This document shows, one piece after another, positions 1-7,248 of a stretch of 29,615 nucleotides of DNA. Made by a program: the position numbers and the translations under genes. Position 1 is the stretch's first letter. Every line of letters begins with the position of its first letter. Origin of the DNA: a virus; the IMG/VR virus record IMGVR_UViG_3300032083_001808, positions 1 to 29,615 of that record; one strand, given 5' to 3'. A model generated the notes under the pieces. That model made no database searches. It had not been told where the DNA came from and saw only the letters and a program-made list of their open reading frames with translations.

Positions 1-33
1 TAGAATGGACAACTTTCTTACCCAAATAGCTTG

Positions 34-42
34 TGGTATAAT
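34..42 (+). promoter_or_regulatory. Extended -10 promoter directly before the first virion gene
   Basis: The bases TGGTATAAT form a perfect extended -10 element (TGn plus TATAAT at 37-42). Only five bases separate it from the ATG at 48, and no Shine-Dalgarno sequence is visible. A transcript starting about seven bases after the -10 would begin at or next to the ATG, so this would be a leaderless promoter. No good -35 lies at the normal distance. The end of an upstream gene probably overlaps this stretch: frame 2 ends with TAA at 44-46 and frame 3 with TAG at 27-29. Confidence 0.5.
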
Positions 43-47
43 TTAAC

Positions 48-2228
48 ATGCCTTTATCAAAAGTAAATATAGCACCAGGGTTCGATAAACAATCTACACC
101 AGCAGACGCAGAAGGTCGTTGGGTGGATGGTGACAATGTGCGTTTTAGATATGGTGAACCAGAAAAAATAGGGGGCTGGTCTGCTTTATGTAGTGACAAA
201 ATTGTTGGTGCTGCAAGACAACAACATGTTTGGGCTGATATTTCAGGAAAAAGATATGCAGCGATAGGTACAAATAAAGTTTTAACAATTTATTACGAAG
301 GTGTTCTTTACGATATAACACCTTTAGAAACAGATAATTTCTCTACAGGTGCAAACATAACAACGACTAATGCATCAGCTATAGTTACAATTACTACAAG
401 CTCTGCACACAATCTTGAAGTAGGAGAATTGACTACCTTCGCTAATGCAGGATCTTTTACTGCGGGACAAACAGGTTACACAGCGTCAGATTTTGATGAT
501 AAAGTTTTCGAAGTACAAACAACACCATCATTTACAACATTTACAATTTTAATGCCTTCAGTAGAATCAGGTTCAGGAACAACGAACAACGGAACATTAG
601 ATGTTAATCCTTACCAACCCGTAGGTCCTTTAAATCAAACTTATGGATATGGTTGGGGTACGTATTTATTTGGCGGAAGAACTATTGCGCAAAGTACAAC
701 AACAATGAATAACAGCGGTAACATGTTAGTAGGCGATACCAGTGTAGTTCTTACAGCTACATCTTCATTCCCAGCAACGGGTTCAATAAGAATTGGATCT
801 GAAGACATGTCTTACACTGCAAATGACACAGGTACAAATACACTTAGCGGAATTACAAGGGGTATTAATGGAACGACTGCAGTTGAACATACAAATGGAG
901 CAACAGTAACTGATATATCTAGCTACATAGGATGGGGTGACGCTTCATCTTCAAGCACAGTAACTATTGATCCTGCAATGTGGTCTTTAGAAAACTTTGG
1001 TGATATTTTAATAGCAACAATTCATAATGGAAAAACATTTACCTGGAACCCCTCAGCAGGTAACGCATTAAATACGAGAGCAACCATTGGCACAGGTATG
1101 CCAACAGCATCAGTAATGACTATAGTATCAGACAGAGACAGGCATTTATTTCATTTAGGTACAGAAACTACAATTGGAACTTCAACAACACAAGATAAAA
1201 TGTTTATAAGATTTTCTGATCAAGAAAGTTTGAGTGATTATCAACCAACTTCAACAAATACTGCTGGTACTTTTAGACTTGATGATGGCACAAGAATAAT
1301 AGGAGCCATAAAAGGTAAAGATTATATTTTAGTTCTTACCGACACAGCTGCATATGAAATGCAATTTGTTGGACCACCATTTACTTTTTCAATTAGGAAA
1401 GTTGGTTCTAACAACGGACTATTAGGGCAAAACGCAGGTGTGTTTGCAAACGGTGCGGTATATTGGATGGGTAAAACAGGAGGGTTCTATGTTTATGATG
1501 GTACTGTAAAATCACTACCTTGTTTAGTAGAAGACTTTGTTTTTACAACTGACGGTAATAATCCAGGTATAAATTATAATTCAGGGCAATTAGTTTTTGG
1601 AGGTATTAATGAACTATACTCAGAAATTAATTGGTTTTACCCTTCTGCTGGTTCTTTAGTTGTTGATAGGGTTGTAACTTATAATTTTGACGAACAAGTT
1701 TGGACGACAGGAACTCTAGATAGAACAACTTGGGTGGGTTCAACAGTTTACGAACAACCTTATGCTACAGATTACAATGCTTCAGACACACCAACTTTTC
1801 CAGTAGTAAATGGTGTTTCTAATGGGGCATCTATTTATTATGAACATGAAGTAGGTGTAAATCAATTAAATGGTGATGGATCTTCAACAGCAATTACATC
1901 TTTTATAAAATCAGGAGAGTTTGATTTAAATGGTAATGCAGGTGTTCCAGGAGATGGAGAATTTTTAATGAGTATTAAAAGGTTTTTACCAGACTTTAAA
2001 CGTATAAGTGGTAACGCAAAAGTAACTATATTTTTAAATGAGTTTCCTCAAGGAACAACTTCAACATCAAGTCCTTTAGGACCTTTTACAATAAACTCAA
2101 GCACATCTAAAGTTGATACAAGAGCAAGAGCAAGGTTAGCTGCTGTTCAAATTGAAAATGAAAATTTAGATGAGAGCTGGAGATACGGTACGTTTAGATT
2201 TGATGTTAGAGTGGATGGTAGAAGATAA
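48..2228 (+). CDS. Large virion protein, probable tail or head-completion (DNA-stabilisation) protein
   Basis: This 726-residue protein opens with a stretch (PGFDKQSTP, then GRWVDGDNVRFRYGEPEKIGGW) that I recognise from large structural proteins of marine podovirus-like phages. These are often annotated as packaged-DNA stabilisation or tail tubular-like proteins. It is rich in Thr, Ser, Gly and Asn with long beta-type segments and no signal peptide or membrane span, as expected for a virion protein. It heads a block of structural genes, and its stop overlaps the next start by one base (TAATG). The start is fixed by the ATG just after a TATAAT box; no Shine-Dalgarno is present. A virion role is strongly suggested by context and N-terminal signature. 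The exact place in the particle is not shown by the sequence. Confidence 0.75.
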   Translation: MPLSKVNIAPGFDKQSTPADAEGRWVDGDNVRFRYGEPEKIGGWSALCSDKIVGAARQQHVWADISGKRYAAIGTNKVLTIYYEGVLYDITPLETDNFSTGANITTTNASAIVTITTSSAHNLEVGELTTFANAGSFTAGQTGYTASDFDDKVFEVQTTPSFTTFTILMPSVESGSGTTNNGTLDVNPYQPVGPLNQTYGYGWGTYLFGGRTIAQSTTTMNNSGNMLVGDTSVVLTATSSFPATGSIRIGSEDMSYTANDTGTNTLSGITRGINGTTAVEHTNGATVTDISSYIGWGDASSSSTVTIDPAMWSLENFGDILIATIHNGKTFTWNPSAGNALNTRATIGTGMPTASVMTIVSDRDRHLFHLGTETTIGTSTTQDKMFIRFSDQESLSDYQPTSTNTAGTFRLDDGTRIIGAIKGKDYILVLTDTAAYEMQFVGPPFTFSIRKVGSNNGLLGQNAGVFANGAVYWMGKTGGFYVYDGTVKSLPCLVEDFVFTTDGNNPGINYNSGQLVFGGINELYSEINWFYPSAGSLVVDRVVTYNFDEQVWTTGTLDRTTWVGSTVYEQPYATDYNASDTPTFPVVNGVSNGASIYYEHEVGVNQLNGDGSSTAITSFIKSGEFDLNGNAGVPGDGEFLMSIKRFLPDFKRISGNAKVTIFLNEFPQGTTSTSSPLGPFTINSSTSKVDTRARARLAAVQIENENLDESWRYGTFRFDVRVDGRR

Positions 2229-2392
2229 TGGCAAAAATAACAATACAAATACCTGAACCTAAAACTGAATATTCTCAAGAAGATCAAAGACAAATACTTC
2301 AAGCCTTTAGAACTCTTCAGTCTCAGTTGAATTTTTCATATGAGAATGATATAAAAAACAAACAAGATGCATTTACTTATTTTTTATCATGA
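2228..2392 (+). CDS. Small conserved protein in structural operon (54 aa)
   Basis: An ATG overlaps the last base of the preceding stop (TAATG). The reading frame gives a 54-residue protein beginning MAKITIQIPEPKTEYS, with a central Gln-rich helical part (EDQRQILQAFRTLQSQL). It ends at a TGA that overlaps the next ATG in an ATGA. The tight coupling on both sides and its position between two virion genes argue that it is real. Small proteins of this type sit at the same place in related marine phages by my recollection. Its function is unknown; it may be a small virion or assembly protein. There is no membrane segment or catalytic motif. Confidence 0.7.
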   Translation: MAKITIQIPEPKTEYSQEDQRQILQAFRTLQSQLNFSYENDIKNKQDAFTYFLS

Positions 2393-2724
2393 CAATACAA
2401 TATAAAAGTACAACCTATAGTCTTACAACAACCAACTTAACAACTGTGTTGACTATATCAACTTCATCTTCAGCAATATGTAAAATGGTTCAAGGATCTC
2501 ATGCAACTGCAAGTAATGTTGATGTTGATCTTTATTTAAAAAAATCAGGAGGATCAGATGTTGAGATAGGTCATGCGGTTTTAAACAAGTCATCTGAAAA
2601 CCTTATAAAAGATACTTTAAATTTAGAAGGCGGCGACATATTAAAAATTCAAGCAGGTACAGCTAATGAAATTACAGGTGTTGTAAGTTATGCCCAATTA
2701 GACAGATCTCAAGAAAATGGCTAA
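2389..2724 (+). CDS. Small beta-rich structural protein (111 aa)
   Basis: The 111-residue product is Thr/Ser-rich and appears all-beta: an N-terminal run of alternating Thr and hydrophobic residues, then VDVDLYLKKSGG and GGDILKIQAGTANEITGVVSYAQL. This pattern fits a small phage decoration, head-fibre or tail-fibre accessory protein. It has no signal peptide or membrane segment. Its ATG overlaps the stop of the previous gene, and its own end overlaps the next start by eight bases, so it lies inside the virion operon. I cannot assign a named family, and the structural role is inferred from context and composition. Confidence 0.7.
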   Translation: MTIQYKSTTYSLTTTNLTTVLTISTSSSAICKMVQGSHATASNVDVDLYLKKSGGSDVEIGHAVLNKSSENLIKDTLNLEGGDILKIQAGTANEITGVVSYAQLDRSQENG

Positions 2725-2851
2725 AAAGAAAGCACTCTTTGGAGTTAATAATTATCATAAGCGAACTCCAAAAAAACGTCCTGGTCAACATGCCAAGAGT
2801 TATAGTAAAAAAATTCCTAGACGAAAGAAATATATTGGACAAGGGCGTTAA
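2717..2851 (+). CDS. Very basic 44-residue protein
   Basis: This 44-residue frame starts inside the end of the previous gene and encodes MAKKKALFG, then KRTPKKRPGQHAKSYSKK and RRKKYIGQGR. About one third of the residues are Lys or Arg. Tiny basic proteins with a KKRPGQH-like core are common in the structural operons of marine cyanophages and pelagiphages by my recollection, always without known function. The charge suggests binding to nucleic acid or to an acidic virion partner. It is followed by a 19-base gap containing a short inverted repeat (ATTGTA/TACAAT, 2855-2872) that overlaps the next start codon. Confidence 0.7.
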   Translation: MAKKKALFGVNNYHKRTPKKRPGQHAKSYSKKIPRRKKYIGQGR

Positions 2852-2870
2852 TATATTGTAATTAAATACA

Positions 2871-3044
2871 ATGACCGTATATCAAAAAGTTAAATGTAAA
2901 ACTAAAACTATCTATAGAAGTATTAAGACAGGTGAAAGATACGAGACAGAAGAAGCTTTTTTAGCTGAGCATCCTAAAGAAGATTTAGCTACTGACGTTG
3001 AAGTTCAAGTTCCTGATCTTCCTATATTTGGTAGCACACAATGA
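2871..3044 (+). CDS. Small conserved protein (57 aa), unknown function
   Basis: The 57-residue protein starts MTVYQKVKCKTKTIYRS and continues through an acidic middle (ETEEAFLAEHPKEDLATDVEV) to PDLPIFGSTQ. It has no membrane span or catalytic motif. Its TGA overlaps the ATG of the following glycosyltransferase by four bases (ATGA), so the two are probably translationally coupled. There is no clear Shine-Dalgarno, and the start codon sits in the right arm of a six-base inverted repeat (2855-2860 with 2867-2872). The function is unknown. Confidence 0.65.
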   Translation: MTVYQKVKCKTKTIYRSIKTGERYETEEAFLAEHPKEDLATDVEVQVPDLPIFGSTQ

Positions 3045-3976
3045 ATCCATTAGGTGGAACAGAACTACAGCTTGGTTTTTTGCAAAAGTATGTTTCCAAA
3101 GAATTACTAGACAAGTTTCAAATATGCACTTCAGTGCCACACAAAGTCCCTTTATCAAAAAATAAAATAAATATTCTTTGGCAAAAAATGGCTCCTGATC
3201 AACCTCATTTTCAAGAGTTCTTTAAAGATCCCGAGCAAATAAAACAATATGATTATTATGTTTTTAATAGCCATTGGAACTACGAACAGTTTAGAAAAAC
3301 TTTTTCATTACCTGAGCATTTATGTACGGTAATAAAAAACGGAATTCCTGATATTAAAAAAAGAGATCCTAAAATTAAAAAAGAAAAAATAAAATTAATA
3401 TATCAACCAACACCTTGGAGAGGCCTATCTGTCTTATTAGGTGCTATGCAGTTAGTAAATAATAAAAACATAACTTTGGATGTGTATAGTAGTACACAGG
3501 TTTATGGAGATGAATTTAAGGAAAAAAATGATCATTCATATCAAGACTTATATGATCAATGTGAAAAGTTACCTAATGTAAATTACATAGGATATAAACC
3601 TAATGACTATATTTTAGAAAACTTACATACCTACGATGCATTTGTTTATCCTAATATTTGGGAAGAGACTTCTTGTATATCAGCAATTGAAGCTTTAGCT
3701 TGTGGACTGTATGTAGCAACAACGGACAACGGAGCACTTTATGAAACTTGTTCTGAGTTTCCAATTTATATACCTATGGACAAAGACTGGAAAAATTTAG
3801 CTATGCAATTTGCAGCTGTAATAGATCAAATACCTGGACAATTGAATGAGGTTGGGTGTCATAATCATTTAGAGTTTCAACAAAAATTCTTTAATCATTT
3901 TTATAATTGGAAAGTTATTGCAGGACACTGGGATGGATTTCTAAGAGGAGTATTAGGAAATGCAAGATCCAAGTAA
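3041..3976 (+). CDS. GT-B fold glycosyltransferase, GT4-like
   Basis: This 311-residue protein should transfer a sugar from an activated donor to an unidentified acceptor. The N-terminal GGTELQ motif (residues 5-10) is the glycine-rich acceptor-side motif of GT4 enzymes. The C-terminal half carries LIYQPTPWRGLSVLL and the E-x7-E signature with E209 and E217 in EETSCISAIEALACG, which binds the nucleotide sugar. It is shorter at the N-terminus than most GT4 enzymes. An upstream extension is blocked by the overlapping small gene, so the ATG in the ATGA overlap is the best start. It overlaps a second glycosyltransferase by 17 bases. Possible targets are virion proteins or host surface glycans; DNA modification is less likely because no modified-base pathway is seen. 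Confidence 0.85.
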   Translation: MNPLGGTELQLGFLQKYVSKELLDKFQICTSVPHKVPLSKNKINILWQKMAPDQPHFQEFFKDPEQIKQYDYYVFNSHWNYEQFRKTFSLPEHLCTVIKNGIPDIKKRDPKIKKEKIKLIYQPTPWRGLSVLLGAMQLVNNKNITLDVYSSTQVYGDEFKEKNDHSYQDLYDQCEKLPNVNYIGYKPNDYILENLHTYDAFVYPNIWEETSCISAIEALACGLYVATTDNGALYETCSEFPIYIPMDKDWKNLAMQFAAVIDQIPGQLNEVGCHNHLEFQQKFFNHFYNWKVIAGHWDGFLRGVLGNARSK

Positions 3977-4781
3977 ACCAATTTGGTTTGGTAAAAACGA
4001 AAAAACAGAACCTAAAACAAAAAGTAAGTATAGATTTTTTGTAGGCACTCCTGTTCATAGCGATGTATCCATACATTATTTTCAAGCTTGTCTAGAGTTT
4101 CAAAAACAATGTATGAAGAAAGATGTATTAACTTGTTTTCAAGTAATGAAATCTTCTTTAGTTACTCAAGGTAGAAATTTATGTGTGTCTAGTTTTATGG
4201 AGACAGATAGTACACATTTATTATTTATTGATTCAGACATAGATTTTGATAGTGAATCTATATTTAAAATGGCAGACACAAACAAAGATGTCATATCAGT
4301 GCCTTACCCACTAAAGACTTTTAACTGGGAAAAAGGTTTTAATAAAGTCAAAACAGGTATAATTAAAAATGCTGAAGATCTTAAATATAAAGGCTTCTAT
4401 CAATATCCTATGAAAGTAAAAGACGAGCAGAATATAAAGATGGATAAAAATGGAGTTATTGAAGTTACTCATTCACCTACGGGATGTATGCTAATAAAAA
4501 GAGAAGTTATTGAAAAGATGATTAAAGCTTATCCTGAAAAAGAGATAATACAAAAAACTATTATTAACGGTAAAATGGAAACAAAACCATATTTATACAA
4601 TCTTTTTGACACTGATTTTGATCCTGAAACTAAAACTTATTTAGGAGAAGACTTTGCTTTTTGTAAGAGATGGAAAAATATAGGTGGTAAATGTCATGCT
4701 CTTATAACAGAGAAAATAAGTCATATAGGAGAACACCAATATAGAGGGTCTTTTTCCGATGAGTTGTCAAAGACCTCATAA
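3960..4781 (+). CDS. GT-A fold glycosyltransferase-like protein
   Basis: The 273-residue product has the layout of small viral GT-A glycosyltransferases. An N-terminal strand (RFFVGTPVHSDVS) precedes a DxD metal and nucleotide-sugar motif in LLFIDSDIDF (D91, D93, D95), and a late acidic motif in LGEDFAFCKRW (E230, D231) could supply the catalytic base. A His-containing segment (SHIGEHQYRG) near the end could complete the site. It overlaps the preceding GT4-like gene by 17 bases and the pair is surely co-translated, suggesting successive sugar additions. A weakly AT-rich 46-base gap separates it from the next structural gene. The enzyme class is well supported; donor and acceptor are unknown. 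Confidence 0.8.
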   Translation: MQDPSKPIWFGKNEKTEPKTKSKYRFFVGTPVHSDVSIHYFQACLEFQKQCMKKDVLTCFQVMKSSLVTQGRNLCVSSFMETDSTHLLFIDSDIDFDSESIFKMADTNKDVISVPYPLKTFNWEKGFNKVKTGIIKNAEDLKYKGFYQYPMKVKDEQNIKMDKNGVIEVTHSPTGCMLIKREVIEKMIKAYPEKEIIQKTIINGKMETKPYLYNLFDTDFDPETKTYLGEDFAFCKRWKNIGGKCHALITEKISHIGEHQYRGSFSDELSKTS

Positions 4782-4827
4782 AATGGTAATATTTCCTAAT
4801 TAGCTAATTTTAAGGAATACATAATAT

Positions 4828-5943
4828 ATGTTACAATTTTTACCCTATGCACTAGCCGCCTACGGAGGATACAAAGGTTATAAAGGATCTAAAGACGCTG
4901 GTGGATCAGGACTTCAAAGAATATTAGGCGGACTTACAGGAGCAGCAGCTGGATACTACGGTGGTAAAGGTGTCTTGGCTGGAGGTTCAGCAATGGGCGT
5001 ACCTGGTTTTTCTGCAGCGCAAACTGGATTTACACCCTTCACTCAATTAGGACCAATACAAGCTTTAGGTCAAACACAGGCTGGACAAATGATTGGTTTA
5101 AGTGGTGTAACAAATCCAGGAATGGTTACTGGTGGTGATCCTGGATATATGCAAGGATTAGTTGGTAACGAAGGTCAACTAGCAAATTTAGCAACAGGCT
5201 CAGCGGCAGCCAATGCAGCAGGCGGACCTGGAGGCACAAGAGCTGAACAAAACTTTTTACAAAAATTATTTACAAGACAAAGATTAACTAAAGCAGGCGA
5301 CTTCACAGGTGAATTACAAATTGATCCTATGAAAGCTGCATTAGCAGTAGGAGCAGGAACATATTTTGGAGGTGCTTTTGATCCTAAACCACAAGATGTT
5401 TTTACTCCAACTTATAATTTAGCAGTAGCAGATTTACAAAAAGCAAGAGGTGGTTTTAGATACATAGATCCTGAAACAGGTGTAGAGAAAACATTTGAAC
5501 AACCTTACATACCTGAAGCGGATCCTAAAAACCAAGGAGACTTTAGACAAGGTCCATATGCAATAGAGGCAGATAGATATAATAAAGGTGGTTTAGCAGA
5601 AATAAAAAAATTTAATGAAGGTGGTATTAATTACCTTCCAAGTAAAAGAACTCATGACGAAGATGATTCTGTAAATTATGTGAGAGCATCAGGATATGTC
5701 GAAGATGGGTCAGGCACAGGAGACAAAGACGAAGATACAATGTTAGCTCAATTAGCAGACGGAGAGTTTGTAACAAGAGCAGATGGAGTGTTAGGCGCTG
5801 GTATCATTGCTGGAGGAAACCCTAATAGCATGAAAGATATGAGAGAAAAAGGTGCAAAATACTTCTATGACCAACAAGCTCGATACAAACGAGTTTTTGA
5901 TTTATTACAGAAGGGCAAAAATGCACAAACAAAAGTTAGCTAA
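4828..5943 (+). CDS. Glycine/alanine-rich virion-associated protein with C-terminal GEFV-type domain
   Basis: The 371-residue protein begins with an Ala/Gly/Tyr-rich hydrophobic stretch (LPYALAAYGGYKGYKGS), followed by small-residue-rich segments and a hydrophobic patch near residues 168-182. The C-terminus contains LADGEFVTRADGVLGAG and a basic end (KGAKYFYDQQARYKRV). I recognise this pattern from the tail or internal virion proteins of marine podovirus-like phages. A weak Shine-Dalgarno (AAGGA at 4812-4816) lies 11 bases before the ATG. The next gene starts 23 bases before this one ends. A virion role is inferred from position and pattern; no enzymatic motif is seen. Confidence 0.65.
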   Translation: MLQFLPYALAAYGGYKGYKGSKDAGGSGLQRILGGLTGAAAGYYGGKGVLAGGSAMGVPGFSAAQTGFTPFTQLGPIQALGQTQAGQMIGLSGVTNPGMVTGGDPGYMQGLVGNEGQLANLATGSAAANAAGGPGGTRAEQNFLQKLFTRQRLTKAGDFTGELQIDPMKAALAVGAGTYFGGAFDPKPQDVFTPTYNLAVADLQKARGGFRYIDPETGVEKTFEQPYIPEADPKNQGDFRQGPYAIEADRYNKGGLAEIKKFNEGGINYLPSKRTHDEDDSVNYVRASGYVEDGSGTGDKDEDTMLAQLADGEFVTRADGVLGAGIIAGGNPNSMKDMREKGAKYFYDQQARYKRVFDLLQKGKNAQTKVS

Positions 5944-6376
5944 ACCAGATCTATCAGTTTTATCTGTAGAACCTAAATTCATTGATAAGTTTTGGCCGTT
6001 GTGTGATTTTATGGTAGCTGAAGCTTTAAATTATTCAGGTGGTTTTGCAAGTGCTAAGGACATTAAAGATTTACTTAAAAAAGACGAAGCTCAATTATTT
6101 TTGGTTTTTGGAAGTGATGAAGAAGAATTAAACCAAGTCTTTGGTTTATTTGTAACACGAATAGCAGCTTTACCTAACTACTCTCAACTTGAGGCAATTA
6201 TTTGTACAGGGAAGAAAAGACATTTATGGGAGGACAAGATAGTGAAAACAGTTACAAAATTTGCTAAACTAAATGGATGCAAAAAACTGAGCTTTTGGGT
6301 AAGACCAGGTTGGTCAAGAGTATCTAAAAAATGGGGTTGGAAAGCTAAACATATTCAAATGGAGAGAGAAGTTTAA
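5921..6376 (+). CDS. GNAT-fold internal virion protein, T7 gp13-like
   Basis: I place the start at the ATG at 5921, preceded by AAGGG at 5911-5915 with ideal spacing. A start at 5852 would need a 92-base overlap. The 151-residue product has a GNAT-like order: an N-terminal helix region (FWPLCDFMVAEAL), the strand LFLVFG then VFGLFVTRIA, a region EAIICTGKK, and a C-terminal helix-strand unit (FAKLNGCKKLSFWVRPGW). Proteins like this lie beside the internal-core genes in T7-like and marine podoviruses, where they resemble T7 gp13. They are thought to act in assembly rather than as proven acetyltransferases. The stop overlaps the next start by one base. Confidence 0.7.
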   Translation: MHKQKLAKPDLSVLSVEPKFIDKFWPLCDFMVAEALNYSGGFASAKDIKDLLKKDEAQLFLVFGSDEEELNQVFGLFVTRIAALPNYSQLEAIICTGKKRHLWEDKIVKTVTKFAKLNGCKKLSFWVRPGWSRVSKKWGWKAKHIQMEREV

Positions 6377-7248
6377 TGGGATCAATAGTAAGTAGTATAT
6401 TTGGCGGCGGAGGCGGCGGTGGATCTGCACCTGCACAACCTTCATCAAGTGGAACATCTTTTAATACATCAGTAATTAGAGAGGCACCAGGAGTTGAAGA
6501 ACGTAAAATAGAACTTATGGATCTAGCTAGAGGAATAGCTGGTCAACCTATTAATATTCCTGATATGCAAGTTGCTGGTCTTGGAGCTTTAGAGCAACAA
6601 GGTATAACAGCGGCAGGCCAAACAGGAGTTGGTGCTCCAACAGTAACATCGGGCATCGGACAATTACTTGCAGCACAAACTCCAAATATAAATCAATTTT
6701 TCAATCCTTATCAATCTTATGTTGTTGATGAAATAAATAGACAAGCAGCAATTGCACAAAATAAATTAGGTGCACAAGCTGTTATGTCAGGTGCTTTTGG
6801 TGGTGGAAGAGAAGGTGTTGCACAAGCAGAATTAGAAAGAGCACGATTAGGTAAAGTAGGTCTAGCACAACAACAAGGTTTTGGAACAGCCTTACAAGCT
6901 GCACAAAATCAACAACAAATGCAAGGCAACATAGGAAGCCAATTAGCTAATATAGGACAAGGCCAACAACAGATGGCACAAGCAGATATAAATCAATTAA
7001 TGCAAGCTGGTGGATTACAAAGACAACTTGCACAAGCAACAACAGATGCTGCTAGACAATCACAATTACAACAAGCTTACGAACCTTATCAAAGGGCAGA
7101 ATTCTTATCTAATATTTATGCAGCTGGACCTAAATCACAATCATCGATTGGTACAACTACAGCTCCTGTAACAAGTCCTTTAGCACAATCAGTAGGTACG
7201 GGTATAGGCGCATTCCAAGCATTTCAAGGTATGCAGGGAGGGAGATAA
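6376..7248 (+). CDS. Gln/Ala/Gly-rich internal virion or DNA-ejection protein
   Basis: The 290-residue protein starts MGSIVSSIF followed by a run of seven glycines. It then has a Gln/Ala-rich, probably long helical central part (LAQQQGFGTALQAAQNQQQMQ and similar, residues about 115-235) and a Gly-rich end. The motif FNPYQSYVVDEINRQ followed by SGAFGGGREGV is one I know from phage proteins located just before the large ejection proteins. Its place between the GNAT-fold protein and two very large virion proteins matches T7 gp14 by gene order. Start and stop overlap neighbours by one base. A function in genome ejection is inferred from synteny and composition, not from a catalytic motif. Confidence 0.65.
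   Translation: MGSIVSSIFGGGGGGGSAPAQPSSSGTSFNTSVIREAPGVEERKIELMDLARGIAGQPINIPDMQVAGLGALEQQGITAAGQTGVGAPTVTSGIGQLLAAQTPNINQFFNPYQSYVVDEINRQAAIAQNKLGAQAVMSGAFGGGREGVAQAELERARLGKVGLAQQQGFGTALQAAQNQQQMQGNIGSQLANIGQGQQQMAQADINQLMQAGGLQRQLAQATTDAARQSQLQQAYEPYQRAEFLSNIYAAGPKSQSSIGTTTAPVTSPLAQSVGTGIGAFQAFQGMQGGR

Noticed and set aside
2717-3044. Frameshifted remnants of one larger gene in place of two tiny genes
   Set aside because: Each frame has its own start and stop and a distinct composition, and both types occur as separate small genes in similar phages by recollection.
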